A stretch of DNA of 64,000 bases, taken from the NCBI RefSeq assembly GCF_002153375.1, contig NZ_MTBQ01000001.1:723334-787333 (forward strand). Reading direction: 5' to 3'. The notes beneath the pieces are model-generated. The model searched no databases, was not told where the DNA came from, and saw nothing but the letters and a program-made list of their open reading frames with translations. Source of the DNA: Oceanobacillus rekensis. Lineage in GTDB: Bacteria > Bacillota > Bacilli > Bacillales > Amphibacillaceae. Positions 26,200-35,136 of the stretch are shown in pieces; position 1 is the stretch's first letter, and the number at the start of each line of letters is the position of its first letter. Made by a program: the position numbers and the translations under genes.

Positions 26200-26232
26200 A
26201 ATAATTATACATTTATTAATAATAATTATACA
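26200..26232 (-). promoter_or_regulatory. Two 12-bp direct repeats upstream of the operon
   Basis: On the minus strand TGTATAATTATT occurs at 26221-26232 and again at 26200-26211, 21 bp apart, so both lie on the same face of the helix. They sit 38-70 bp upstream of the regulator start codon and are good candidates for its binding sites or part of its promoter. Confidence 0.5.
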
Positions 26233-26510
26233 TATTTGGATACCATAACGCAACAGAAATTTACAAAGCACTGCCTGTCGATCCCCGAGATTTGTCGCTA
26301 TTTATCGAAAACAATGTCATGCATCTCACAAATCGATTTCACCCCTAGCAACATCCTCCATTTTCCCCTATAATGAAAAAGGATGAAATTTAAAGTAGAA
26401 GTAATACGTTATAGCAGAATTATTGATTAAAGGCTGGTACTTCCCCACCTCAAGTTCTCAATCAACATATAATGATAGATTTTCTTCACTTACGCGGAGG
26501 TTTTAAATAG
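26233..26510. other. Intergenic region upstream of yfmM
   Basis: No gene. It contains a diverged module 1 repeat copy (26269-26310, GCCTGTCGATCCCCGAGA then TTTGTCG) and TATAAT at 26369-26374, which could serve the plus-strand ABC-F gene. The long leader (about 130 nt) has TTGATT/AATCAA ends that might fold. No recognised riboswitch. Confidence 0.4.
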
Positions 26511-28067
26511 ATGAGTTTACTTACAATCGAATCACTAAGCCATAGCTTTGGTGATCGCACGTTATTTAAAGATGTATCGTTTCGACTAGTTGCCGGTGAG
26601 CATGTTGGCTTAGTTGGAGCAAACGGGGTTGGAAAGTCGACCTTGATGAGTATTATTACTAAACAATTAATTCATGATAGTGGAAAAGTGGAATGGACAC
26701 CAGGTACTGATTATGGATACTTGGATCAACATACGGTTCTGACAAAAGAAAAGACCATTCGTGACGTACTGCGTGATGCGTTTCTACCATTGTTTGAACA
26801 GGAGAAAATGCTAAATGAAGTGACCGAAAAAATGGGTGCGGCAACTCCGGAAGAGTTAGAGCAATTACTCGAGCAGATGGGAGTTATCCAGGATAAACTG
26901 GAAGCTGGCGGATTTTACACCCTCGATATTAAGATTGAAGAGGCTGCACATGGTCTTGGTATTGATGCAATAGGACTTGATAAAGATGTGTCAGCACTTA
27001 GTGGTGGACAGCGGACGAAAGTATTGCTTGCAAAGCTTTTACTTGAGCAACCCGAAGTGCTCTTACTGGATGAGCCAACAAACTTTCTGGATGTGGAGCA
27101 TATCCAGTGGCTAAGCAATTATTTAAAAGAATATCCACATGCTGTTTTGTTGATTTCCCATGATACGGAGTTCATGAATGGTGTCGTAGATGTTATCTTC
27201 CATCTAGAGTTTTCCAAATTGACACGCTATACGGCCACCTATGAGAAATTTCTGGAACTTGCTGAGATTAATAAAAATCAACATATTAACGCATATGAAA
27301 AACAACAGGAATACATTAAGAAGCAAGAAGATTTTATTGCAAAGAACAAAGCACGGTACTCCACAACAGGTCGAGCAAAAAGTAGACAAAAACAGTTGGA
27401 GCGGATGGATCGGATTGACCGCCCTGAAACTGCTATGAAGCCGACATTCAGTTTCAAAGAATCACGTGGCAGCAGCAGGTTTGTTTTCGAAGCGGAGGAA
27501 CTAGAAATTGGTTATGACCAACCCCTCTTTCCGAAGCTGACAACGGAGATTGAACGTGGTGACAGGATTGCAGTTGTTGGTAGTAATGGTGTCGGGAAGT
27601 CGACCTTATTGAAAACGATACTTGGTGTGATTGACCCACTTGGTGGGAAACGTATGCTTGGTGACTTCCTCTTCCCTTCCTATTATGAACAGGAAGTACA
27701 GTCACCGAGTAACACGCCAATTGATGAAGTATGGGACGCTTTCCCACATCTCGATCAGGGTAAAGTCCGTGGGATTTTGGCTAACGTTGGCTTGAAAAAT
27801 GATCATATTACCCGTCCAATGAAACAATTAAGCGGTGGCGAGCAGGCAAAAGTACGCTTATGCAAGCTAATGCTAAACGAGAGCAACTGGCTCGTATTCG
27901 ATGAACCAACAAATCACCTTGATGTTGTTGCAAAAGAAGAATTAAAACGAGCATTGCAAGAATACAAAGGTACCATTGTTCTTGTTTGCCATGAACCCGA
28001 GTTTTATGAAGACTGGGTCACAAAAGTATGGAATGTAGAAGAATGGGCCATGAATGAACAAGCATAA
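26511..28067 (+). CDS. yfmM: ABC-F family ribosome-associated ATPase (YfmM-like)
   Basis: 518 residues with two ABC domains and no transmembrane part: Walker A GANGVGKST (about 36-44) and GSNGVGKST (about 361-369), signatures LSGGQRTKV and LSGGEQAKV, Walker B LLLDEPTNFLD and LVFDEPTNHLD. The P-site tRNA interaction motif linker (about 240-320) is charged and helical. Length and order match B. subtilis YfmM. ABC-F proteins enter the ribosomal E site to relieve stalling or protect against antibiotics. The ATG follows GGAGGTTTTAAATAG. A resistance role is not indicated. Confidence 0.85.
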   Translation: MSLLTIESLSHSFGDRTLFKDVSFRLVAGEHVGLVGANGVGKSTLMSIITKQLIHDSGKVEWTPGTDYGYLDQHTVLTKEKTIRDVLRDAFLPLFEQEKMLNEVTEKMGAATPEELEQLLEQMGVIQDKLEAGGFYTLDIKIEEAAHGLGIDAIGLDKDVSALSGGQRTKVLLAKLLLEQPEVLLLDEPTNFLDVEHIQWLSNYLKEYPHAVLLISHDTEFMNGVVDVIFHLEFSKLTRYTATYEKFLELAEINKNQHINAYEKQQEYIKKQEDFIAKNKARYSTTGRAKSRQKQLERMDRIDRPETAMKPTFSFKESRGSSRFVFEAEELEIGYDQPLFPKLTTEIERGDRIAVVGSNGVGKSTLLKTILGVIDPLGGKRMLGDFLFPSYYEQEVQSPSNTPIDEVWDAFPHLDQGKVRGILANVGLKNDHITRPMKQLSGGEQAKVRLCKLMLNESNWLVFDEPTNHLDVVAKEELKRALQEYKGTIVLVCHEPEFYEDWVTKVWNVEEWAMNEQA

Positions 28068-28072
28068 TTAAA

Positions 28073-28108
28073 AGCAGGCTGTCGAATCTAATTCGGCAGT
28101 CTGTTTTA
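28073..28108 (+). terminator. Terminator after the ABC-F gene
   Basis: An imperfect stem AGCAGGCTGTCGAAT / ATTCGGCAGTCTGTT (two mismatches) is followed by TTTATATTT. Confidence 0.7.
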
Positions 28109-28285
28109 TATTTCATTCAAAAGAAGCGTCTGTTTACTTCCCGAATATAATCAATAGTTGTCGGAACGATGGAGGACCATACGAGTTTGGAATTTGTAAT
28201 TGTAAGCTTCCCTCTAATTTGGTGAAACCATCTTTATAAACTTCATAGTATGTATGGTAACAACTATATTCGGGGAGTGTTTAAC

Positions 28286-28780
28286 GTGATTCACACCATA
28301 AAACCAGGTGAAACACTGTATCAAATTTCATTAGACTATCGTACACCACTAGCAGAAATAATTAGGGCAAACCCAGCAATAGATCCTAATTTCATTTACC
28401 CTGGTCAAACCATTGTTATACCAGGGTTTCCTTCTCCTTCAACCATTCCTTACCAGATTGATGTATCCGTTAATAATCGTTGGTTAAGATTACTAAGAGA
28501 TGGTGTACTTCAAAAACAGTATCCTATTGCTGTTGGAAGAATTCTGCATGGGACACCAATAGGTGATTTTATAATTATAAATAAAGCACCAAATCCCGGG
28601 GGTCCATACGGTACAATGTGGATGAGTTTATCAAAACAGCACTATGGAATACATGGAACGAATGATCCCAGTTCGATTGGTAAAGCAGTATCTAGAGGCT
28701 GTATTCGAATGTATAATAACGATGTAGAGGAATTAGCAAGTATCGTCCCAATAGGAACATTGGTATCCATTCATCCATAG
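28286..28780 (+). CDS. ykuD: L,D-transpeptidase with LysM domain (YkuD type)
   Basis: 164 residues from GTG 28286, chosen for the GGGGAG site 8 nt upstream; this gives exactly the length of B. subtilis YkuD. The N-terminal LysM domain ([16 protein letters not shown], 3-18, to about 50) binds peptidoglycan. The YkuD catalytic domain follows with HYGIHGTN (about 125-132) and the active-site Cys in SRGCIRM (about 144-150). It makes 3-3 cross-links in peptidoglycan, probably in the spore coat/cortex or stationary cell wall. No signal peptide is seen, as in B. subtilis. Confidence 0.9.
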   Translation: MIHTIKPGETLYQISLDYRTPLAEIIRANPAIDPNFIYPGQTIVIPGFPSPSTIPYQIDVSVNNRWLRLLRDGVLQKQYPIAVGRILHGTPIGDFIIINKAPNPGGPYGTMWMSLSKQHYGIHGTNDPSSIGKAVSRGCIRMYNNDVEELASIVPIGTLVSIHP

Positions 28781-28856
28781 TTTGTATACAGCAAGCCTAA
28801 TACAGTTTTTAATAGAAAGAATTTCTGATAAATCTAAACAGTAATTAATTCCTAAA

Positions 28857-28892
28857 GGGCATCCCATAAATGAATTTTGGGGATGCCTGTTT
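28857..28892. terminator. Terminator between convergent ykuD and splB
   Basis: GGGCATCCC (28857-28865) pairs with GGGATGCC (28880-28887), with AT-rich flanks. Confidence 0.65.
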
Positions 28893-28952
28893 ATCTTGAT
28901 TTCTTTATTTAACTACTTATTATTTTCCATTATGGGAATTACTTTCCTTATT

Positions 28953-29981
28953 TTAAGTAAAATACTCAATCTTCGCCTCAGGAAAATAACGGTGTATATA
29001 ACCACCAATCGTATCTTTTATATCCTCCTGCTCCTCATTTTGATATACATATTTGCCAATGCCGTATTTCCCCCATTTCCATTTACGTTTCGATTCATCC
29101 AGTTCCAGTTTGGTCATTGGATAGTTTTCCTGGATGACACGTTTGGCTGGTTTCGTGAAACGGTGTTGGATCATTTCAAATGTTAAATCCTTTGTTGCGA
29201 AGGCAGGTAATGCAGCTTCAATTTTTTCGAACATCTCCTTATAGCCTTCCTGCCAACCGTCATGTATGTAGATAGGGGCGACAATAAAACCGAGCGGATA
29301 TCCTGCTTCCGCTACTTTAACCGCAGCTTCAATACGCTCATGGAGCCTCGATGTTCCTGGTTCAAAGTATTTAATAATATAATCATCATTGATACTGAAG
29401 CGAAAGCGGGTTTTGCCATTATGCTTTGCATCTAGCAGGTGGTCAACATGGGCAAACTTTGTGACGAAGCGCAAAAGGCCAGATTCTGACTCGCCAAAAT
29501 ACTCGATAGCCTTTTTCAATGTATGTGTGAGGTGATCCACACCAACAATGTCTGATGTACAGGATGCTTCAAAACGGGTCTGTTCTGGTGCGCGCTCCCG
29601 CATATAGCCATCCGCCGCTTCAAAAATCTCATCCACATTTACATATGTCCGGATATATGGTTTGCTACCCATTGTTGTTTGCAGGTAGCAATAATGGCAA
29701 TGCCCCATACAGCCTGTCGCAAAAGGAATTGCATACTCGGCAGATGGTTTAGATGTATCAAACTTCAATGTCTTTCTTACACCGACAACAAGTGTTGATT
29801 TAGCTGTCCGATACTTTTGAAAATGGTTTTCTCCTGGGAGGTTTCGGATTTGATTATGGGATGTCGTTTCTCGAATTTCAATCCCCATACCTTCAAATTT
29901 TGAAACCAATTCTTTTCCAAGCGGATATTCCATTGCTCTGGGTTCCACGTAAACAAGTTGCGGGACAAAAGGCTTAACCAT
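28953..29981 (-). CDS. splB: Spore photoproduct lyase
   Basis: 342 residues from ATG 29981, the length of B. subtilis SplB; upstream extension of the frame is rejected. Radical SAM cluster motif CMGHCHYC (CxxxCxxC, about 90-97). The conserved hydrogen-donor Cys lies in FEASCTSDIVG (about 137-147), and the C-terminus PEAKIEYFT is conserved. It repairs the thymine dimer specific to UV-irradiated spores during germination. The start overlaps the splA stop by 8 bp, so translation is coupled. This gene shows the host makes endospores. Confidence 0.95.
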   Translation of the reverse strand: MVKPFVPQLVYVEPRAMEYPLGKELVSKFEGMGIEIRETTSHNQIRNLPGENHFQKYRTAKSTLVVGVRKTLKFDTSKPSAEYAIPFATGCMGHCHYCYLQTTMGSKPYIRTYVNVDEIFEAADGYMRERAPEQTRFEASCTSDIVGVDHLTHTLKKAIEYFGESESGLLRFVTKFAHVDHLLDAKHNGKTRFRFSINDDYIIKYFEPGTSRLHERIEAAVKVAEAGYPLGFIVAPIYIHDGWQEGYKEMFEKIEAALPAFATKDLTFEMIQHRFTKPAKRVIQENYPMTKLELDESKRKWKWGKYGIGKYVYQNEEQEDIKDTIGGYIHRYFPEAKIEYFT

Positions 29982-30246
29982 AATAGTTACCATCACTGAA
30001 TTGGATAATATTCGGTGGGTCAAACGCATCTTTGTATGCCTGCTCTGCTTCTGCTTCCGATTTAAAAATGGCAAATTCATCTGTCAAAGGATAATAGGTT
30101 TCATGTGCAAAAAGCGCCAACCCATGAGGATTGTCCGGATTTTGTACGATTGCTGCTTGCTGAACTTGGGCTACATCTTGTGCATGTGGGTTTCGTATAA
30201 TCATATAGACAACTTCACCTGGTTGAAACGATTCATTTAGTTCCAT
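29974..30246 (-). CDS. splA: SplA, regulator of spore photoproduct lyase
   Basis: 90 residues. The opening ELNESFQPGEVVYMIIRNPHAQD and AAIVQNP are typical of SplA, a TRAP-like small protein that down-regulates splAB. The ribosome site is weak (TAGG). Its last codons overlap the start of splB. The pair matches the B. subtilis splAB operon, which is read by sigma-G RNA polymerase in the forespore. I did not find a convincing sigma-G promoter by eye. Confidence 0.85.
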   Translation of the reverse strand: MELNESFQPGEVVYMIIRNPHAQDVAQVQQAAIVQNPDNPHGLALFAHETYYPLTDEFAIFKSEAEAEQAYKDAFDPPNIIQFSDGNYYG

Positions 30247-30320
30247 ATTAACAGCCTACTTTCGTTTGTTTATTCTTAGTTATTTCCGGATTGTTGGTGG
30301 TTTATGTATAATTGCAATTC

Positions 30321-30360
30321 AAAACAGGGTCTCCCCCTACTTTGAAGGAAACCCTGTTTG
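30321..30360 (-). terminator. Terminator of the small minus-strand gene
   Basis: AAACAGGGT / ACCCTGTTT arms with an interior GTTTCC/GGAGAC stretch form a hairpin 7 bp after the stop at 30367 (minus strand), followed by TTTT. Confidence 0.6.
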
Positions 30361-30366
30361 TATTCA

Positions 30367-30525
30367 TTATCGCTTTCGCTTATTTTTCTTATTATCTAAA
30401 TTAAGAAACTCACTATCCTGCGCAATTTCTGTGTCCCTTTTATTACGTTTTGGTGTCGTATCGTATTTCAATACGTTCCTTTGCCTACCCTTATCTTTAT
30501 TGCGATTTTTGTTTTCCTCTGACAT
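30367..30525 (-). CDS. Small highly charged protein, 52 residues
   Basis: TAGGAGG lies 8 nt before ATG 30525; an in-frame ATG two codons upstream is too close to it. The product is Lys/Arg/Asn-rich, begins MSEENKNRNKDKGRQ and ends NKKNKRKR, with no hydrophobic segment. Such proteins are often minor spore proteins in Bacillaceae, and splAB lies next door, but the family is not recognised. It has its own terminator. Confidence 0.65.
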   Translation of the reverse strand: MSEENKNRNKDKGRQRNVLKYDTTPKRNKRDTEIAQDSEFLNLDNKKNKRKR

Positions 30526-30656
30526 GAGCATAGCCTCCTAAAACATTTATCGTTGGGACTTGCATTTATATTATGTCACATATTCCTATTCTTATTTAAG
30601 TTGAATCGAAATGTCTAAATCGGTCAAAGCTACATATAAATGAGGAGGGATTATGA

Positions 30657-30749
30657 ATGAGTAAAGGCAAAAAGAAGAAAAACAAGAATAAAGAGGAATT
30701 AAATGATATGAAGGATAACAAAAAGTACCCAACTAACCGCCCCAAATAA
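30657..30749 (+). CDS. Small lysine-rich protein, 30 residues
   Basis: ATG 30657 follows GAGGAGGGATTATGA. The product begins MSKGKKKKNKNKEELND and ends TNRPK. It is very basic and hydrophilic. The strong ribosome site and a hairpin starting 2 bp after the stop codon support a real gene. Possibly a small spore protein; function unknown. Confidence 0.55.
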   Translation: MSKGKKKKNKNKEELNDMKDNKKYPTNRPK

Positions 30750-30750
30750 C

Positions 30751-30812
30751 GAAAACCGAACAGTGCCTGGCACTGTTCGGTTTTCGGCAATATTCCGGGA
30801 GTGACAGAATTC
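30751..30812. repeat. Composite stop-codon repeat between convergent genes
   Basis: Module 2 (GAAAACCGAACAGTGCC hairpin, 30751-30785) is joined to module 1, which on the minus strand reads TGTCACTCCCGGAATATTG. It lies between the stop codons of the 30-residue gene (+) and the MFS gene (-) and can terminate both. Confidence 0.8.
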
Positions 30813-30822
30813 ATTTCACTCC

Positions 30823-32016
30823 CTAATTAGCACTAATTTTACTTTGATTGAGTTCTTTATCTTTTTTTCCATGTAAAATGTAATAAATAAAGATTCCAAC
30901 GATAATTAATCCTACTAATGAAAGATACAATCCCCTGTAGCCAAATATCGGAATAACATACCCTAACAAGAATGGTCCTACTCCGAGGCCGAGGTCAAGC
31001 ATAATAAAGTAAGTCGAGTTTGCTAACCCCATCCGATGTGGTGGTGTCACTTTTATCGCTATCGCCTGTGAAAGTGATTGGAAGTTACCATATCCTAATC
31101 CAATAATAGCAGCTGCTAGTAAAAAGGCGATACTAGAATGCGCCTGACTTAGTAAAAGCATCCCGATAGCAAAGAGAATAAGTGTTGGATATGCAACAAT
31201 ATTGCCACCTCTTTGATCCAGTAATTTTCCTGTGAAAGGTCTAGAAAGTACGATTACGATCGCATATACTAAGAAATAAAAACTACCCGCTTCGATTAAA
31301 TCGATCTCTGCAGAATAGGCCGTAATAAATGAGAGTATGCTTGAATAAGCGAATGCAAAGAAAAACATGGAAATTGAAATTGGCAATGCCCGCGGTTCCA
31401 AAAAGTTGGAAAGTTTGAATCCCTTTGTTCCCTTACTTTCCGTTTGTTGGATGATTGGTACTTTTACAGATAAGGCAAGGAATAGACTAACAAGCCCCAT
31501 TACTGTTGAAAATATAAAAATACTCGAATACCCGGCAAGACTAATTAAAGAAATTCCGATTAATGGACCAATTGCTGTAGATAATACTACACTTAAACTA
31601 AAATATCCAATTCCTTCCCCACTTCTGCTAGGTGGTACAATTTGCCCAATGATTGTTCCTGTAGCTGTAGTTGCTAAACCCACTCCAACCCCATGCAAAA
31701 ATCGAATCGTGATAAGTCCATAAATATTCATCGGTATAAAATAAAATAATGACATAATAAGAAATAGAATAACACCCATGAGTAAGATTTTATTGTTTCC
31801 TAATTTTTCTATTTTCATACCACCATACAAACGTCCAACTAGCGAACCAATGATGAAAATACTAGCAACTAAACCTGCCATACTTGCAGATGCATTATAA
31901 GTTTCTGTCGCAAAAGTTGCCATCGTTACTAATAATAAATACATGGATAGCATAATAAAAAAGTTCAGTATTGATATTGAAATAAAATCTTTTGTCCATA
32001 GTCTTGCTTTCTTCAT
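30823..32016 (-). CDS. 12-TM MFS transporter
   Basis: 397 residues with 12 predicted transmembrane helices. The MFS loop 2-3 motif appears as GRLYGGMKIEKLGN (about 61-74) and motif C-like LSTAIGPLIGISL (about 150-162), suggesting an exporter of the DHA1 class. Start ATG 32016 follows AAGGACTAAATTA. No regulator or partner gene is adjacent, so the substrate is open. Confidence 0.85.
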   Translation of the reverse strand: MKKARLWTKDFISISILNFFIMLSMYLLLVTMATFATETYNASASMAGLVASIFIIGSLVGRLYGGMKIEKLGNNKILLMGVILFLIMSLFYFIPMNIYGLITIRFLHGVGVGLATTATGTIIGQIVPPSRSGEGIGYFSLSVVLSTAIGPLIGISLISLAGYSSIFIFSTVMGLVSLFLALSVKVPIIQQTESKGTKGFKLSNFLEPRALPISISMFFFAFAYSSILSFITAYSAEIDLIEAGSFYFLVYAIVIVLSRPFTGKLLDQRGGNIVAYPTLILFAIGMLLLSQAHSSIAFLLAAAIIGLGYGNFQSLSQAIAIKVTPPHRMGLANSTYFIMLDLGLGVGPFLLGYVIPIFGYRGLYLSLVGLIIVGIFIYYILHGKKDKELNQSKISAN

Positions 32017-32139
32017 TAATTTAGTCCTTCTTTCTTAGCAAATTAGACTATCATAACATAATTGGTTAGCGTTGTATACATAATAGAAAGATCTTATTTC
32101 AAATATAAAAATCGACAATATCCAAGTAGTGAATGGCAC

Positions 32140-34059
32140 TTATGCTATGCTTAGCGTCGTTTTCCTTTTATGTTGCATGAAGAATACTAGCAGTATAATT
32201 GCTAGGCCAATTCCACTTGTCAGTAGGCTTGCATACATGGATAGTGCGCCGCTTGTAATCAACAATATGCGTTCTGGGATGGTCGTTCTTGTACGTAACC
32301 ACCCGATTACTCCTGCTCCAAGGGCGATGACCCCGATGATTGCTGTCAGGAAGGCTATGATGATCTCTACTATAGTGCCATCCATCAACAATGCTGGTTC
32401 CAGGACAAACATAAATGGAACGACAAACCCTACAATTCCCAGTTTTACAGCTTCTATTCCCACTCGGTTCGGGTTGGCATCTGCAATTCCGGCTGCTGCA
32501 TAGGCTGCTACCGCAACAGGTGGTGTAATCGCTGAGAAAATGGAAAAATAAACAATAAACAGATGGGCTGCCATTGTTGTTACACCTAATTCAATTAATG
32601 CAGGTGCAGCAAGCATAGCTGTTAAGATATACGCTGCTGCTACAGGCATTCCCATTCCGAGGATAATACAGATCAGCATAACCATTATTAGTGTTGGAAA
32701 GAGTAAGCCTTCTGTTAATCCAAGTACGATACTCGTTAATTTCCCTCCAAGTCCGGTTGTCATAACACCGGCAATGACAAGACCTGCAGCAGCACAAGCA
32801 GTTGTCACAGGTATGGAGGACTTCGCACCATCTACCATAGACGTGAAGATTTCTCGAATACCCATCCGACTTTCTTTGCGGAACCAGCTGACAGCAATGA
32901 CAGCTAAAATTCCATAAAATCCTGTTCTAGAAGCACTAAAGCCTTGTACCAGAAAAAGCACCAGGACAATAATTGGAATAAAATAGAACCATCCTTTTTT
33001 CAAAACATTTGTTAATTTTGGTACAGCCTCTTTTGGTGGTCGCGGTAAGTCCAAGCGTATTGCTTCAAAATGAACCATTGCAAGTAGCGAAACATAATAA
33101 AGAATACCAGGAATAAGTGCTGCCATTACGATTGCTCCGTACGACATTTGAGTGACGGCAGCCATTAAAAAAGCAGAAGACCCCATAATTGGCGGCAAAA
33201 TGCTTCCTCCCGTAGATGCAGCTGCTTCTACTGCTGCTGCTATTGTTGGCGGATATCCTGATTTTTTACTAACAGGAATTGTAAAATTTCCAGTCGTTAC
33301 AACATTGGCTGTGGGACTTCCTGAAATGGAACCGAAAAATGCACTCGTAAGTACGGCAACCTTGGCGGAACCTCCACGCGTTCTTCCAGCTATTGCCGAA
33401 GAAATATGATAGAAAAATTCTCCTGCACCTGATTTTTGCAAAAATGACCCGAATAACATGAACATAAATACAAATGTTGCTGCAACAGATATTGGTGAAC
33501 CCCAAAGTCCATTGAAACTAAAGGCCAGTTTATCAATGAATTCAACGGGTAACAGTTCCCGATGACCAAGCAGACCATTGAAGTAATGCCCGAAAAGAGC
33601 ATATGCTACACCAATAAATACAATCATTATAATCGGAAAACCAATTGTTCTGCGAGTGGCTTCAATCGTTAACAACACAAATACGACGCCAAAGAATATA
33701 TCAAGTGTATTTAATGGATTCATAATTGGAATCCTCGTTGCAATTCGTTCTGCATGAATTGTAAAATAAATTCCTGCACCAATGGCCAGGAGAGTGAAAA
33801 TATAATCGACTACACTCGGCGTATGACGTTTTATAACATCCTTTTTCGAATACCCATAAAGCATAAAAGTAAGTACCAATATGAATGCAAGATGGATTGC
33901 CATCTGATTTAGCGGGTCCAACTTCCCCCAAATGACAGACCAAATCTGGTATGCCGATAAAATGAAGGCAATTATAGAAAATACTTTTATATGATTACTT
34001 GATAAATTGCGTTTATAACCTTCCGTAAACCAGCTCTTTAATATAGTTTTGATGTCCAC
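32140..34059 (-). CDS. TRAP transporter fused permease (DctQ-DctM type)
   Basis: 639 residues starting at GTG 34059 after AAGGAGTCATAGCACA. The N-terminal part (about 20-160) holds the 4-TM small-subunit region, the rest the 12-TM large subunit, with GGSAKVAVLTSAFFGSISGSPTANVV (given here in part) and GGSILPPIMGSSAFLMA as family signatures and a C-terminal tail. Such fused permeases work with TAXI-type binding proteins and use a sodium gradient. It is the third gene of the nadC operon, 27 bp after the binding-protein gene. Confidence 0.9.
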   Translation of the reverse strand: MDIKTILKSWFTEGYKRNLSSNHIKVFSIIAFILSAYQIWSVIWGKLDPLNQMAIHLAFILVLTFMLYGYSKKDVIKRHTPSVVDYIFTLLAIGAGIYFTIHAERIATRIPIMNPLNTLDIFFGVVFVLLTIEATRRTIGFPIIMIVFIGVAYALFGHYFNGLLGHRELLPVEFIDKLAFSFNGLWGSPISVAATFVFMFMLFGSFLQKSGAGEFFYHISSAIAGRTRGGSAKVAVLTSAFFGSISGSPTANVVTTGNFTIPVSKKSGYPPTIAAAVEAAASTGGSILPPIMGSSAFLMAAVTQMSYGAIVMAALIPGILYYVSLLAMVHFEAIRLDLPRPPKEAVPKLTNVLKKGWFYFIPIIVLVLFLVQGFSASRTGFYGILAVIAVSWFRKESRMGIREIFTSMVDGAKSSIPVTTACAAAGLVIAGVMTTGLGGKLTSIVLGLTEGLLFPTLIMVMLICIILGMGMPVAAAYILTAMLAAPALIELGVTTMAAHLFIVYFSIFSAITPPVAVAAYAAAGIADANPNRVGIEAVKLGIVGFVVPFMFVLEPALLMDGTIVEIIIAFLTAIIGVIALGAGVIGWLRTRTTIPERILLITSGALSMYASLLTSGIGLAIILLVFFMQHKRKTTLSIA

Positions 34060-34086
34060 TGTGCTATGACTCCTTAAAGGAAAAAG

Positions 34087-35100
34087 TTACTCCAACAATC
34101 CTTTTTCCTGAAAAAATTTTTGTGCGCCTGGATGAAGGGGAACGTTTCCAACATCCATCATCTTATCTTCAGTTAATTTCTTGAATTCCTCGTGTACATT
34201 TCCAAGATAGTCCAAGTTTTCATAAATCGATTTTGTCATTTGATAGACTTCATCCACTGGGACATCTTTATGCGTAATCAGGATGGCGGGGGTACTGATC
34301 GTATCAACATCCTCTTTCAGAAATGAGTAGGTACCAGCTTCGATTATGCCGGGTTCCATGCCAAGTTTTTTCGATACTTCCTGAATTGTTTTCTGATCCA
34401 GAGAGAGCATGTTCATTTTCATTGTAGTTGATGCCTCAATTATATCTCCGGAAGGCGCTGAAACTGCATCCCCTGTTGCATCAATCCGATTGTCTGCCAT
34501 CATTTCAAATGTCTTGGACCCGGACAAAAAGTTAACGGATCCTCCCCAAGAATCGATATCTTCATAGGTAACTCCATATTCCTGTAAAATCGCTCGGGTC
34601 ATCATTTCCCCTGCAGAGCCTTGTTGATCGACTGCCAATCGAATCGGTGCCTGCTGTTGGGCGATTTCAGCAATCGATTCATACGGCTTACCAGCTGAAA
34701 CAAGAAATTGATAATAGTTAGCTGGTATGACAACACTTACTGCCCGCAAATTTTGGTATGCCTCCGTATATGGTTCCTCTCCGGTGTATGCAGCATAAGA
34801 AGTCATTGAATAGGATAAACCAAATGGTATAACACCTGATCCGACAGTTGGTGGGTTTTCTACGATGCTCCCAGGCTCCACTGTAATAATAGTGCCATCG
34901 TTTTCCCGGCGGTAAGATTCTGCGATACCTTCTGCAAATACAGACCATGCCCCACCAGTACGCCCACCGATGATTGTTGTCTCGAGCGATTCCTCTGAAT
35001 CACTCCCGGCAGATTCATTTGAAACAGAGTCATTTCCACAAGCAGCCATAAAAACGATTCCGAGCGTGATTGCTAAAATAAGGTATATTTTTTTATTCAC
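34087..35100 (-). CDS. TAXI-type TRAP substrate-binding lipoprotein
   Basis: 337 residues. The signal peptide ends in the lipobox MAACG (Cys21). The TAXI family fold begins ETTIIGGRTGGAWSVFAEGIA (given in part), with the core GSAGEMMTRAILQEYGVTYED (part) and DATGDAVSAPSG. It should capture the substrate outside the cell and hand it to the fused permease encoded just downstream. Known TAXI substrates are carboxylates such as glutamate or 2-oxoglutarate. Position between nadC (36 bp) and the permease suggests nicotinate, quinolinate or a related acid. Confidence 0.88.
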   Translation of the reverse strand: MNKKIYLILAITLGIVFMAACGNDSVSNESAGSDSEESLETTIIGGRTGGAWSVFAEGIAESYRRENDGTIITVEPGSIVENPPTVGSGVIPFGLSYSMTSYAAYTGEEPYTEAYQNLRAVSVVIPANYYQFLVSAGKPYESIAEIAQQQAPIRLAVDQQGSAGEMMTRAILQEYGVTYEDIDSWGGSVNFLSGSKTFEMMADNRIDATGDAVSAPSGDIIEASTTMKMNMLSLDQKTIQEVSKKLGMEPGIIEAGTYSFLKEDVDTISTPAILITHKDVPVDEVYQMTKSIYENLDYLGNVHEEFKKLTEDKMMDVGNVPLHPGAQKFFQEKGLLE

Positions 35101-35136
35101 GATTATCTCTCCCCTGTTGTTAAATAGGATAATTTA

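Noticed and set aside
26163..26260. Sigma-54 promoter expected upstream of the AAA+ regulator operon
   Set aside because: No GG-N10-GC pair of the TGGCAC/TTGC type could be found, in line with loss of the GAFTGA loop.
30596..30814. Minus-strand frame of 72 codons
   Set aside because: Antisense to the small lysine-rich gene and read through the palindromic repeat; no ribosome site.
32129..33409. Long plus-strand frames opposite the TRAP permease
   Set aside because: Shadow frames of a strongly coding minus-strand membrane protein, rich in residues complementary to hydrophobic codons.
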